Positions 1-8,433 are shown, counted from the stretch's first letter. The stretch is DNA of 50,484 nucleotides from Rhodospirillaceae bacterium Spongia-Bin9 (GCA_900197615.1 FZLR01000012.1:1-50484), one strand, 5' to 3'. Program-made: numbers and translations. Notes: generated from the letters alone by a model not told the origin.

Positions 1-1
1 G

Positions 2-868
2 GGGGCGCCCCGGCGCTGCCCCGCCGCGGGGATCGAATCGGCGCGGCTCGACGCCGTCCTGCTGGTCGCCCACGCGGCCGGGCTCGACGCCGACAGCATC
101 CGCGCCGACCCGGCCAAACCGCTGCCGCCCGATGCCGAGGGCCGGCTGATGACACTTCTGCGCAAGCGGGCAGAGGAGCGGGTTCCGGTCTCGCGATTGC
201 TCGGGCGGCGCGAGTTCCGGGGGCTGCCATTCCAACTCTCGCCGGCCACGCTCGACCCCCGGCCCGATTCGGAAACGCTGGTCGAGGCTGTGCTCCGCCA
301 CACCGGCGATCGCACGGCGCCGCTCTCGGTCTTCGATCTGGGCGTCGGAACCGGCTGCCTGCTGCTGTCGATCCTCAGCGAACTTCCCGATGCGACCGGG
401 GCCGGGTCCGATATCGACCCGGCCGCCGTCGAGACCGCCCGGGCCAATGCCGATACGCTGGGCCTGTCGGCGCGGGTCCGCCTCGCGAACGGCGACGGCT
501 TCGCCGGTTTCGACGGGCCGTTCGACTGGATCGTCTGCAATCCGCCCTACATACCGACGGGGGAGATAGACGGCCTGGAACCCGAGGTCCGGGTGCACGA
601 TCCGCGCGTTGCGCTTGACGGCGGACCCGACGGTCTCGACGCATTTCGCCGCTTCGCCCCGGCGATTGCCGCCCGTCTGGCGGCGGCGGGAAAAACCGCG
701 GTGGAATTCGGCGCCGGGCAGGCCGCCGCCGTTCGGGGGATATTCGACGTGGCCGGACTCGACTGTCTGGAACTTGCTTCCGACCTGGCCGGCCGGCCGC
801 GCGTGATTGTGGCGCAGCCGCGGCGAAATAGCGTTGGCACGGCCCGAACCGCTCTGCTATGTAGGTAG
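2..868 (+). CDS. prmC: PrmC/HemK release-factor glutamine N5-methyltransferase (5' end cut off)
   Basis: The enzyme methylates the Gln of the GGQ motif in peptide-chain release factors RF1 and RF2, using S-adenosylmethionine. The reading frame is open from base 2, before the first ATG at 149. The translated upstream part (AGIESARLDAVLLVAHAAGL) matches the helical N-terminal PrmC domain, so the true start lies outside the window. The SAM-binding loop DLGVGTGCLLLS begins about 63 residues after the internal Met. The catalytic NPPYIP motif follows near residue 130 of the visible part. The last residues before the stop at 868 look like an ordinary variable tail. DUF4167 follows on the same strand, a pairing often seen in alphaproteobacteria. 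Identification is firm; only the start is missing. Confidence 0.95.
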   Translation, partial: GAPRRCPAAGIESARLDAVLLVAHAAGLDADSIRADPAKPLPPDAEGRLMTLLRKRAEERVPVSRLLGRREFRGLPFQLSPATLDPRPDSETLVEAVLRHTGDRTAPLSVFDLGVGTGCLLLSILSELPDATGAGSDIDPAAVETARANADTLGLSARVRLANGDGFAGFDGPFDWIVCNPPYIPTGEIDGLEPEVRVHDPRVALDGGPDGLDAFRRFAPAIAARLAAAGKTAVEFGAGQAAAVRGIFDVAGLDCLELASDLAGRPRVIVAQPRRNSVGTARTALLCR

Positions 869-951
869 GGCATTCGCCGCAATGGATACCCGATAATGCG
901 GGTTTCGCAGATAACAGGCGAAGCAGCTTCCGCATCGTGACGGGCAGAGCC

Positions 952-969
952 GGACGCCAAGGGGCGTCC
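952..969 (+). terminator. Hairpin between prmC and the DUF4167 gene
   Basis: GGACGCC (952-958) pairs with GGCGTCC (963-969) around a four-base AAGG loop. No T-run follows, so this is at best a weak or Rho-assisted terminator. The rest of the 236-bp gap shows no gene. Confidence 0.3.
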
Positions 970-1104
970 GCTGCAGAACACACCGACGATCCGGTATTTC
1001 ACAGCTCCCGCGCGTTCACGGGCCCTGCCCGAAGGCGCGCTGACATCGCATGACGCTTCGGGCGTCGCCCTAGCCGGGAAAAGGTCAAACCTCTTCAGGG
1101 CAAC

Positions 1105-2097
1105 ATGAGACAGAACAGCAATCAGCGCCGCGGCCGCAGCCGGAACAACCAGAACCGGCGGCCGGGCCGCAACCAGTCGTTCGACAGCAACGGACCCAGT
1201 GTCCGCCTGCGCGGCACCGCCGCCCAACTGAACGAAAAATACCAGGCCCTGGCGCGCGATGCGACCTCGGCCGGCGACCGGGTGATGGCGGAAAACTATC
1301 ACCAGCATGCCGATCACTATTACCGGGTGATGATCTCCCTCAACCCGCCGCAGACGCGCGAGGAAGATCGCCAGCCCGAACTGTCCGAGGTGGGCGAAAT
1401 GCAGCCTCACGACGGGCGCGGGCGCGGCGACCGGGGACAAGATCAGGGCGGCCAGAATCAGAGGGCGCAAAACCAGGATTCCCAAAGCCAGGACCGCCAG
1501 GACCGTCAGGACCGTCAGGACCGGCGGGACAACCGGGACAACCGGGACAACCGGAATCGCCGGAGCCGGGTTCGACAGGAAGACGGCCAGGCGCCGTCGG
1601 CCGAAGCCGGGGAAGAGGCTGCCGCCGACGGCAAGCCGGGCGCCGAAGGGGAAGCGCGCGGCCGCCCGCGCCGCCAGCCGGTCCGCCGTCAGGATTCCGA
1701 TCCGCGGCGGCGCACCGGGGGCAGGGCGGACGAAGCCGTTCCGGGAGACGAGCCGCTGGATCGGGGATTGCACCGCATTCTGGGCGGCGGGCCGGAAAAG
1801 GCGGGTAAAGACGCCGCCGCGGACCCGGCCGGCGATGGCGCGGACAGCGGTGACGCTGTCAGCGCCGTAGCATCCGCCGCAGCGGCATCCGGTGACGGTG
1901 CCTCGGGCGGTGGGGCCTCGGGCGACGGGGCAGGCGAAGGCATGGCGGTCGGAAGCGCGAGCGGCCCGGACGATACCGCTGCCGCGGTTGCTCCGCCGGC
2001 CGAAGAGGCGCCGAAACCGAGGACGCGCCGCCGCAAGCCGGCGGCCGAAGCGGAAGAAGCTGCGCCGGCCAAGCCCGTCGCCGACGCCGCGGTTTAG
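1105..2097 (+). CDS. DUF4167 domain protein with long disordered tail
   Basis: The first 80 residues are the DUF4167 domain: a basic Arg/Asn/Gln-rich start (RRGRSRNNQNRRPGRNQ), then a helical part with LNEKYQALARDA and AENYHQHADHYYR. The function is not established; the basic start suggests nucleic-acid binding (inference). Residues from about 110 on are low-complexity. They include short repeats of DRQ and DNR around residues 130-155, a basic stretch, then an Ala/Gly/Asp-rich part and a KPRTRRRKP basic patch near the end. The ATG at 1105 has AGGG a few bases upstream. The position just after prmC is typical for alphaproteobacteria. The tail appears to be the variable part of the family. Confidence 0.85.
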   Translation: MRQNSNQRRGRSRNNQNRRPGRNQSFDSNGPSVRLRGTAAQLNEKYQALARDATSAGDRVMAENYHQHADHYYRVMISLNPPQTREEDRQPELSEVGEMQPHDGRGRGDRGQDQGGQNQRAQNQDSQSQDRQDRQDRQDRRDNRDNRDNRNRRSRVRQEDGQAPSAEAGEEAAADGKPGAEGEARGRPRRQPVRRQDSDPRRRTGGRADEAVPGDEPLDRGLHRILGGGPEKAGKDAAADPAGDGADSGDAVSAVASAAAASGDGASGGGASGDGAGEGMAVGSASGPDDTAAAVAPPAEEAPKPRTRRRKPAAEAEEAAPAKPVADAAV

Positions 2098-2222
2098 CTG
2101 CAGCAGCAGCCGGTAACGGAAATCGGCGGTTCCGAACCTCAGCCGGTTCGGCCCATCCGCGGAATGTCCGTTCCCAATATTGTCGGGTAACGTTTCAAAG
2201 TAACCGCCGACCGGTCAAAGGA

Positions 2223-2849
2223 TCAGGCGTCTTCTATAGCTTCGGAGAGTTGCATTTCCAAAAGGTCGGCAAGATAATTTTCCATCATACTAAAGTCTAA
2301 GTGTCCGGCGTCCCAAGCTCTATCGGCGGAAGTCAGTGCAGCTTCATACCCTGCCCTGTTTTCGCGGATTCTTTCCGGAACAATCTTTTTTCCCGGCAAG
2401 AGATAACCTGAGCGAGCGCACAGAAGAAAGTAGCAGGTAGCGCGGGCGGTTCTTCCATTCCCTTCAATGAACGGATGAATCCAATTTAATCGCCAAAGTC
2501 CATAGGCAGCCAATTCAGTCTCGGTCCAGATATACCAGTTTTCCTGAACCGTCGAAACGAATCGATCCATCCAGTCGGAAACGTCATTGAAATGCGGGGG
2601 AATATGATTCCCGACATAGATCGGCTCCCGCCGAAAACGGCCGCCGAACTGGGAAATATTAGCCACCGCCACATGATTTAGTGCCCAAAGAAGATACTTG
2701 TCGAACGATGCAGGGCCTTTCATCAGGCCGACTTCAATGCAATTTGTTAACAGATCGTATTGTCTATTCAGGTTTTGTTCCTGAACGCGATTAAAAAGAT
2801 TCCGATCTTCTTCTTCAAGGATAAATATTGCGCCAAATCCCAGAAACAA
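2223..2849 (-). CDS. Fic family protein (probable AMP-transferase)
   Basis: Fic proteins transfer AMP or related groups from nucleotides to hydroxyl side chains of target proteins. The complete catalytic motif HPFIEGNGRTAR is at residues 125-136, with the essential His, the acidic residue and the GNGR anion loop all intact. GGRFRREPIYVGN (69-81) is the usual upstream flap region. TNCIEV (35-40) vaguely resembles the self-inhibitory (S/T)xxxE(G/N) motif, but the last position is wrong. The start is uncertain: 2849 is TTG, with AGGGA only one base away. The same frame stays open upstream past base 2980 without an ATG or GTG in the part read. Base composition is visibly AT-richer than the flanks, which suggests horizontal acquisition. 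The small ORF just upstream (2873-3076) may be its partner. Confidence 0.85.
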   Translation of the reverse strand: MFLGFGAIFILEEEDRNLFNRVQEQNLNRQYDLLTNCIEVGLMKGPASFDKYLLWALNHVAVANISQFGGRFRREPIYVGNHIPPHFNDVSDWMDRFVSTVQENWYIWTETELAAYGLWRLNWIHPFIEGNGRTARATCYFLLCARSGYLLPGKKIVPERIRENRAGYEAALTSADRAWDAGHLDFSMMENYLADLLEMQLSEAIEDA

Positions 2850-2872
2850 ATCCCTTATGGTTTTCGAATAAT

Positions 2873-3076
2873 CTAACGAATGCGAATCCGATTGACGGAT
2901 TTTTCCGCGGATTCTTTCGTTATCCCGGATCCCTTCGGCGCGTTGCCGTAAACGAAGCTCGCACGTTGCTCGCGCAGCTGCTCTTCCGTCATCTCGATCG
3001 AACGGGCGCTGGCCAGCAGGTCTTTCAGCCGGGGCCGTTCCGGAGCACGATGTAGAGCTGCTTTCCGTTCAGCCAT
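2873..3076 (-). CDS. Small protein upstream of fic, possible antitoxin
   Basis: A 67-residue charged protein ends 23 bp before the TTG start chosen for fic, on the same strand. The C-terminal half holds MTEEQLREQRASFVYGN followed by GITKESAEKS, which looks like a conserved small-protein family that I cannot name. Fic toxins are often preceded by a small inhibitor carrying (S/T)xxxE(G/N). The closest match here is SFVYGN, where the glutamate is replaced, so an antitoxin role is inference from position only. The ATG at 3076 has AGGAA directly adjacent. An internal ATG at residue 29 would give a 39-residue product and is a real alternative. Confidence 0.5.
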   Translation of the reverse strand: MAERKAALHRAPERPRLKDLLASARSIEMTEEQLREQRASFVYGNAPKGSGITKESAEKSVNRIRIR

Positions 3077-3134
3077 TTCCTATGCGCCCTCGTGAGTCTC
3101 CGGCAATGTGCCGTATATGTTCCGCTATACACGC

Positions 3135-3163
3135 AAAGTATGGGCACCATCCACGATTGTCCA
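3135..3163 (-). promoter_or_regulatory. Candidate sigma-70-type promoter for the Fic module
   Basis: Reading the minus strand, TGGACA (3163-3158) is followed after exactly 17 bases by TACTTT (3140-3135), about 60 bp before the small ORF start. The -35 differs from TTGACA at one position; the -10 is weaker. It lies in the only gap between the ligase gene and the Fic module. Confidence 0.4.
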
Positions 3164-3226
3164 TAGTGCGCTTCTCGCGGATGCAAAATACCGACGCGGC
3201 ACTTCCGCCGTCCCCGATGTGCCGCC

Positions 3227-4993
3227 TCACCCGGCCGTTTTCTGCGCCTCGTATTTCTCGCGCTCCTCCTGCACCAGTTCCTTCTTCGACAGTTTGCCGA
3301 TCAGGGTTTTCGGCAGTTCGGTGCGGAATTCGACCGAGCCCGGTATCTCGTGCTTGCCGAGCTTCTCCTTAAGGAAGGCGATCATGCCCGCTTCGTCGAC
3401 CGGCTCGGCGCCCTCTTTCAGTTTGACGAAGGCCTTGGGGCTCTCGCCGCGATAGTCGTCCGGGATGCCGATCACCGTCACCTCCTCGACCGAGGGATGC
3501 TGGTAGACCGCCTCCTCGACATGGCGCGGATAGACGTTGAAGCCGCCGCACAGGATCAGGTCCTTCATGCGGTCGATGATGAAGGTATAGCCGTCCTCGT
3601 CCATATAGCCGACATCGCCGGTGCGCAGCCGCCCTTCGACGATGGTATCGGCCGTGGCCTCGGGCCGGTTCCAGTAGCCCTTCATCACCTGCGGCCCCAC
3701 GATGCAGATCTCGCCGTCCTCGCCGATACCGAGAATCCTGTGCGGATCCTCCCGGTCGGTAATGACGAGTTCCGTGTTGGGCAGCGGCATGCCGATGGAC
3801 CCGGCCTTGTTGATCCCTTGCAACGGGTTGCAGGCGGCGCTCGGCGAGGATTCGGTGAGGCCGTAGCCTTCCATCACCGTACAGCCGGCCAGCTCTTCGA
3901 ACTGGGCCTTGACTTCGACCGGCAATGGCGCGCCGCCCGAGATACACGCCTTGATCGACCGGAGATCGAAGTCCGCGATCTTCGGGTGGTTCGACATGGC
4001 GTTGTACATGGTCGGCACGCCCTGGAAGCCGGTCGGTTTCTTTTTGTCGATGTCGCGCATGACGTCGTCGAGCACAAAGCGCGGATGGACGACCATCTCG
4101 GCGCCGGAGCGGATCGAGAGGTTCATCACCGAGGTCATGGCGAAGACGTGGAAGAAGGGCAGCACGGCCATGAACACGTCGCTGCCTTCCTCCATCGCGG
4201 TGTTCCACAGATAGGCCTGCTGCACGTTGGCCATCAGGTTGGCGTGGGTCAGCATGGCGCCCTTGGAGACGCCGGTCGTGCCGCCGGTATATTGCAGCAC
4301 GGCGACATCGTCCTGCGGATCGACCTCGACCGGCGCATAGTCGCCGCCGTTCGCCGTCAGGTCGGCGAAGCGGACATGCCGGTCGTCGTTCGGAACCTTC
4401 GAGATTTCCTTCCGCTTGACCAGCGGATAGAGCAGGCTCTTCGGGAAGGGCAGCACCTCGGCGATTGTGCCGATTACCAGCTTCTTGAGCCGGGTCTTCG
4501 GCAGCAGGCTGACCATCTTGGGATAGAGCGCCTCGACATTCAGGGTGACCATGATGTCGGTGTGCGAATCCTCGATCTGGTATTCGAGTTCGGGCTCCGA
4601 ATAGAGCGGCGAATAGTTCACCACCGTGCCGCCCGCCTTGAGGATGCCGTAGTAGCACACGACGAATTGCGGGCAGTTCGGCAGGAACAGGCCGACATTG
4701 ACGCCCTTGCCGACGCCGATGTCCTGAAAGCCCTTCGCCGCGCGGTTCGCCAGGTCGCCGATCTGGCTGTAGGTGAACTTGCGGTCGAGAAAGTCGAGCA
4801 GCTTGTGATTGGGGTACCGGGCAACGGCGCCGTCGAGATTCTCCCACAGCGGCGCGATGTCGAGCGGTGCCTGCCAGTCGACCCCGTCCGGATACATTTT
4901 CAGCCACGGCTTTTCGGCCGCGCCTGTTGCCTCGCCCGCTTCCCCGCCGGATTCCCCGCCGGATTCCGGGCCGGTGTCCGTTTCGGTTGCCAT
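3227..4993 (-). CDS. fadD: Long-chain fatty acid-CoA ligase (FadD type)
   Basis: This adenylate-forming enzyme activates fatty acids to acyl-CoA through an acyl-AMP intermediate, the entry step to beta-oxidation. The P-loop-like AMP motif YTGGTTGVSKGAMLTH lies around residues 236-251. GYGLTESSP (A5 motif) and TGDVGYMDEDGY with DRMKDLI (A7/A8) follow. The catalytic Lys region near the C-terminus is PKTLIGKLSKKEL. At 588 residues it is close to the usual FadD length, with a 30-residue Glu/Gly-rich lead before the conserved part. GGAAG precedes the ATG at 4993. It is transcribed alone and lies between the Fic module and the PTS genes. The acyl chain preference cannot be read from sequence. Confidence 0.88.
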   Translation of the reverse strand: MATETDTGPESGGESGGEAGEATGAAEKPWLKMYPDGVDWQAPLDIAPLWENLDGAVARYPNHKLLDFLDRKFTYSQIGDLANRAAKGFQDIGVGKGVNVGLFLPNCPQFVVCYYGILKAGGTVVNYSPLYSEPELEYQIEDSHTDIMVTLNVEALYPKMVSLLPKTRLKKLVIGTIAEVLPFPKSLLYPLVKRKEISKVPNDDRHVRFADLTANGGDYAPVEVDPQDDVAVLQYTGGTTGVSKGAMLTHANLMANVQQAYLWNTAMEEGSDVFMAVLPFFHVFAMTSVMNLSIRSGAEMVVHPRFVLDDVMRDIDKKKPTGFQGVPTMYNAMSNHPKIADFDLRSIKACISGGAPLPVEVKAQFEELAGCTVMEGYGLTESSPSAACNPLQGINKAGSIGMPLPNTELVITDREDPHRILGIGEDGEICIVGPQVMKGYWNRPEATADTIVEGRLRTGDVGYMDEDGYTFIIDRMKDLILCGGFNVYPRHVEEAVYQHPSVEEVTVIGIPDDYRGESPKAFVKLKEGAEPVDEAGMIAFLKEKLGKHEIPGSVEFRTELPKTLIGKLSKKELVQEEREKYEAQKTAG

Positions 4994-5077
4994 CTTCCGC
5001 TTCCCCGAACGTTGAATGTCGTTGGATCGTGCCGATAACGCTAGAGCATGTCGGTCGAATAGGGAAGCGGACCGGCG

Positions 5078-5350
5078 CTACCCCGCTCCCTCGCCGAAGC
5101 CGCCGGCCACCAGTTTTTCGAGGGCGTCGAGCGCGGCGGCGGCGTCCCGGCCCTCGGCGACGATATCGATCGCCGTGCCCCGCGCCGCCGCCAGCATCAT
5201 CAGCCCCATGATGGAGTGGCCGGAAACCGTCGTCCCGCTGCGGGATACGCGGATATCGCAGGCGAATTGCGCCGCCGTCTTGGCGAAGGCGGCGGCAGCG
5301 CGGGCGTGGAGCCCCTTGCGGTTGACGATTTGCGCGGTCCCCGACGGCAT
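5078..5350 (-). CDS. HPr family phosphocarrier protein
   Basis: A 90-residue HPr. NRKGLHARAAAAFAK (10-24) carries the phosphorylated His of the active site. The second signature, VSGHSIMGLMMLAA, contains the regulatory Ser that HprK phosphorylates. It takes phosphate from enzyme I and passes it to EIIA proteins. It lies 19 bp downstream of the EIIA-Man gene and downstream of rapZ and hprK. This is the incomplete PTS layout typical of alphaproteobacteria, where the proteins signal rather than import sugar. No enzyme I or sugar permease is in the window. Whether it is named ptsH or ptsO cannot be decided here. Confidence 0.93.
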   Translation of the reverse strand: MPSGTAQIVNRKGLHARAAAAFAKTAAQFACDIRVSRSGTTVSGHSIMGLMMLAAARGTAIDIVAEGRDAAAALDALEKLVAGGFGEGAG

Positions 5351-5369
5351 CGGCGCGGGCGTACCGGGG

Positions 5370-5774
5370 TCAGTCCTTGTCGCTCAGCAAGGCGGAGGCG
5401 ATGTTGATGTACTTGCGCCCGGCTTCCTGCGCGGCGGTCACGGCGGCCTTGAGCCCCTCTTCGTTGCGCGCCGCCGCCAGCTTGATCAGCATCGGCAGGT
5501 TGATGCCGGCCAGCACTTCCACCTTCGCCGGCTCCATGATCGAAATGGCGAGGTTCGAAGGCGTTCCGCCGAACATATCGGTCAGCACCGCAACGCCGTC
5601 GCCGGAATCGACCGCCTCGACCTCCTTGAGGATATCGCTGCGGCGCTGCTCCATATCGTCGTCCGGCCCGATGCAGACGGCGGCCGTCTGCTCCTGCGGC
5701 CCGACGATATGTTCCAGGGCGGCGAGAAACTCTTCCGCCAGCCGGCCGTGGGTCACCAGAACCAACCCGATCAT
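5370..5774 (-). CDS. PTS EIIA component, mannose family
   Basis: A 134-residue stand-alone EIIA domain. MIGLVLVTHGRLAEEF holds the phospho-accepting His at residue 9. VLTDMFGGTPSNLA is the other family signature. In alphaproteobacteria this protein accepts phosphate from HPr and acts as a regulator; no EIIB, EIIC or EIID subunit is near. The ATG at 5774 lies 67 bp after the rapZ stop, and HPr follows 19 bp downstream, so all are likely co-transcribed. Confidence 0.92.
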   Translation of the reverse strand: MIGLVLVTHGRLAEEFLAALEHIVGPQEQTAAVCIGPDDDMEQRRSDILKEVEAVDSGDGVAVLTDMFGGTPSNLAISIMEPAKVEVLAGINLPMLIKLAAARNEEGLKAAVTAAQEAGRKYINIASALLSDKD

Positions 5775-5841
5775 GGGCGCTCCTTCGGTATTTTGGAGTG
5801 GCAGAGACTAGTCCATGTCCGGTCGCGGTGGAAGCGGGCCG

Positions 5842-6792
5842 TCATGCCGGTTCGGATGGAAAATCCTCTCGGCTGTCCCGTCCCATGTCCCGATGGCGCA
5901 GGGTGTGGGGCCAGTCCCGGCCGGACAGCCAGGCCGCCGTCCGCTGCGCCACAAAGACCGACCGGTGGCGGCCGCCGGTGCAGCCGATAGCGATGGTGAG
6001 ATAGCTTTTGCCCTCGGCCCGGTAGCGCGGCAACAAGAGGTCGAGCATACCGGTCAGCCGCTCGATAAAGGGCTGGAAATCCGGATCGCCGGCAATGTAG
6101 TCGCCGGTTTGCGCGTCCAGCCCGGTCGTCGGGCGCAGGCTCTCGACATAGTGGGGATTGCGCAGGAAACGGACGTCGAAGACCAGGTCGGCGTGGCGCG
6201 GCACGCCATGGCCGAAGCCGAAACTCTCGACGAACACCGAAAGCTGCCGCCGGCCGTTGTCCGCGAAATGATCCTGCACCCGCCGGCGCAGCGTGCGGAC
6301 GGTTTCGTCGGACGTGTCGATCACCGGGTCGGCCAGGCGGCGCAGCGGCGCGATCGTCTGCCGTTCCAGCCGCACCCCGTCCAGCACCGGCCGTTCGCGC
6401 GCCAGCGGATGGCGGCGGCGAGTCTCGGAATAGCGCTGAACCAGAATATCGTCGTCGCAGTCGAGGAAGATCAGCCGGGCATCGATATCGCTGCGCGCCA
6501 GAATGCGGCGCACCGCGGCTTCCATGGCTGCGGTGTCGAAATCCCGCGCCCGCACGTCGATGCCGAGCGCGACCGGCCGATCGCCCTCGCGGCCGTCCCC
6601 GCCGCCGAGACCGACGAACCCGTCGAGCATCGCCAGCGGCAGATTGTCGACGACCGTGAAGCCGATGTCTTCGAGCGCCGCCAGTGCGGTCGATTTTCCG
6701 GCGCCGGACAGGCCGGTAACCAGCGTCAGCAGCCGCGGCCCGGCCGAACCCTCGGCCGGTGCGGCTCCTTGGGATTCGGCGGACTTCGTCAT
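5842..6792 (-). CDS. rapZ: RapZ family RNase adapter / nucleotide-binding protein
   Basis: The P-loop GLSGAGKSTALAALEDIG begins near residue 28, and VVDNLPLAMLDGF is the second family signature. The C-terminal half carries the conserved IGCTGGRHRSVFVA block. In enterobacteria RapZ presents small RNAs to RNase E to control GlmS; the alphaproteobacterial role is less clear, and its link to the PTS genes is conserved. I chose ATG 6792 (MTKSAESQ) because the frame upstream of it runs through a 14-bp tandem repeat and is compositionally meaningless. That gives 316 residues, slightly above the usual 284-300. It lies between hprK and the EIIA gene. Confidence 0.92.
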   Translation of the reverse strand: MTKSAESQGAAPAEGSAGPRLLTLVTGLSGAGKSTALAALEDIGFTVVDNLPLAMLDGFVGLGGGDGREGDRPVALGIDVRARDFDTAAMEAAVRRILARSDIDARLIFLDCDDDILVQRYSETRRRHPLARERPVLDGVRLERQTIAPLRRLADPVIDTSDETVRTLRRRVQDHFADNGRRQLSVFVESFGFGHGVPRHADLVFDVRFLRNPHYVESLRPTTGLDAQTGDYIAGDPDFQPFIERLTGMLDLLLPRYRAEGKSYLTIAIGCTGGRHRSVFVAQRTAAWLSGRDWPHTLRHRDMGRDSREDFPSEPA

Positions 6793-6827
6793 GGACCGAA
6801 GCGAACCAATTTGCCGGCCCTTCCCTG

Positions 6828-6903
6828 TCGCAACCGCGGGGTCGCAACCGCGGGGTCGCAACCGCGGGGTCGCAACCGCGGGGTCGCAACCGCGGGGTCG
6901 CAA
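6828..6903. repeat. 14-bp tandem repeat between hprK and rapZ
   Basis: The unit TCGCAACCGCGGGG starts at 6828, 6842, 6856, 6870 and 6884: five exact copies, then a truncated sixth (TCGCAA from 6898). Each unit contains the palindrome CCGCGG. The array lies in the leader before the rapZ ATG and just after the hprK stop at 6908. Confidence 0.95.
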
Positions 6904-6907
6904 GCGC

Positions 6908-7411
6908 CTAGATGTTCTCGGGAATATGCGGCGGGCCGTGGGCGACAGCAAGCCGGATCAGCGCGGCCGAGGCCGGATTCTGCGGATCGGCCCTCAACAG
7001 CGGCACCGAGACGCCGAGTTCCGTCCGAAAGGCCGGCTCCGGCAGTCGTTCGCCCGCAAGCGCGCCGACGTCGACGAAGAAGGCGACCGGCGCCTGGTCG
7101 ACGAAGGCCAGCCGCATGATCCCGTTACCGTGCGCCTCGATCAGTCCGGCGCCCTGCAACGGCGCCCGCGCGATCAGCCGCGGCCCTTCGCGGAAAAGCG
7201 CCGTGAGGTCGTCCGACACCAGCATGGCGCCGCCGTCGACGAGCTGGAGCCCCAGCGCGGATTTACCGGCGCCGCTTGCGCCGGTCAGCACGACACCCTG
7301 GCCGTCGATGGCGACGCAGGTGGCATGCAGCGAGACCTCCTGCGCCGCACGGCCGGAGGCGCCTGCGGCGGCAGCCCCAGGACGGTTTCGGTCAGACCGG
7401 CGTAAGGCCAT
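6908..7411 (-). CDS. hprK: HPr kinase/phosphorylase, short alphaproteobacterial form
   Basis: HprK phosphorylates and dephosphorylates the regulatory Ser of HPr. The P-loop GASGAGKSALGLQL lies near residues 45-58, followed by GAMLVSDDLTALF (catalytic acidic residues). VALPLLRADPQ-like sequence (here VPLLRADPQNP) is near the C-terminus. At 167 residues it lacks the N-terminal domain of Firmicute HprK, as is normal for alphaproteobacteria. The target HPr is encoded three genes downstream. The usual upstream neighbours chvI-chvG are present, but a plus-strand AEC transporter gene has been placed between them and hprK. Confidence 0.9.
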   Translation of the reverse strand: MALRRSDRNRPGAAAAGASGRAAQEVSLHATCVAIDGQGVVLTGASGAGKSALGLQLVDGGAMLVSDDLTALFREGPRLIARAPLQGAGLIEAHGNGIMRLAFVDQAPVAFFVDVGALAGERLPEPAFRTELGVSVPLLRADPQNPASAALIRLAVAHGPPHIPENI

Positions 7412-7526
7412 GCTCGCGCCCCGGGCGGTTCCTCATGCCGGAAACGCTTGCACGGCGCACCGCGGGCCGCAAAGGGGGCAGGTTGCCGCCCTTTACCGGT
7501 CTGCCGTCGTCGCGTAACAGGCAGCC

Positions 7527-8426
7527 ATGCTGCTGCGTCTCATCGAAATCATCCTGCCGGTGCTGATCTGCGCCGGGCTCGGTTACGGCTGGGCGCGCTC
7601 GGGCCGGCCGTTCGACACCCGGATGGTCACCCGGCTGGTGACCAATATCGGCACGCCCTGCCTGATCGTGGCGACCCTGACCGGGCTGCGCCTGGAAGCG
7701 GACGCCTTCCTGTCGATGGCCGGCGCGGCGGTGCTTTCCATCTTCGTTTTCTTCGTTATCGCCTACGCGATCACGCGCATGGCCGGGGACGATTTCCGCA
7801 CCTACGGCCCGCCGCTGGGTTTCGCCAACGCCGGCAATCTGGGCCTGCCGCTGTGCCTGTTCGCCTTCGGCGATCCCGGACTGGCGCTCGCCATCGCCTA
7901 TTTTGCGGTCGGCGCCGTCGGCCAGTTCACCGTCGGCCAGTTCATCGTCGCCGGCCGGCTGTCGCTGGCGACCGCGGTCGCGTCGCCCGTCATCTGGGCG
8001 ACCGGGCTCGCCCTGGCGCTCAACTTTCTCGACTGGCCGATGCCGAAGGCCCTCGGCAACGCCTTTCAGCTGCTCGGCGGCTTTGCCATCCCGCTCATGC
8101 TGATTGCGATGGGCGTGTCCCTGGCCAACCTGCGCGTCCGCGGCCTGGGCAGGAGCCTGTTCTACGCCGTCATGCGGATCCTGATCGGGGTCGTGATCGG
8201 GCTGGGCCTGGGCGCGGCGCTCGGCCTGCCGGATCTGGCGCGCGGCGTGCTGCTGATCCAGTGCGCCATGCCCGCGGCGGTATTCAACTATCTGTGGGCA
8301 TCCTACTACGAGCGCAATCCGGAGGCGGTCGCCGGAGTCGTCTTCGTCTCGACCCTGCTGGCCTTTGCCGCCTTGCCGGCAATCGTGGCGGTAGCGCTGG
8401 ACCCGGCCATCCTGCCCTGGCAATAG
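7527..8426 (+). CDS. AEC family transporter (auxin efflux carrier fold)
   Basis: A 299-residue polytopic membrane protein with about ten hydrophobic segments from end to end. GFANAGNLGLPLCLFAFGD (around 90-108) is the family's conserved crossover region. AMPAAVFNYLWASYYERNP near the C-terminus is the matching second one. AEC proteins export or exchange organic anions; the substrate here is unknown. It is on the plus strand, inserted between hprK and chvG, which are normally neighbours on one strand. It ends 7 bp before the chvG stop. Composition matches the surroundings, so this is not an obvious recent import. Confidence 0.88.
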   Translation: MLLRLIEIILPVLICAGLGYGWARSGRPFDTRMVTRLVTNIGTPCLIVATLTGLRLEADAFLSMAGAAVLSIFVFFVIAYAITRMAGDDFRTYGPPLGFANAGNLGLPLCLFAFGDPGLALAIAYFAVGAVGQFTVGQFIVAGRLSLATAVASPVIWATGLALALNFLDWPMPKALGNAFQLLGGFAIPLMLIAMGVSLANLRVRGLGRSLFYAVMRILIGVVIGLGLGAALGLPDLARGVLLIQCAMPAAVFNYLWASYYERNPEAVAGVVFVSTLLAFAALPAIVAVALDPAILPWQ

Positions 8427-8433
8427 CGGCGCG

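Noticed and set aside
3350-5038. A 562-residue plus-strand open frame opposite the FadD gene
   Set aside because: Antisense shadow; the minus-strand ligase has all AMP-binding motifs.
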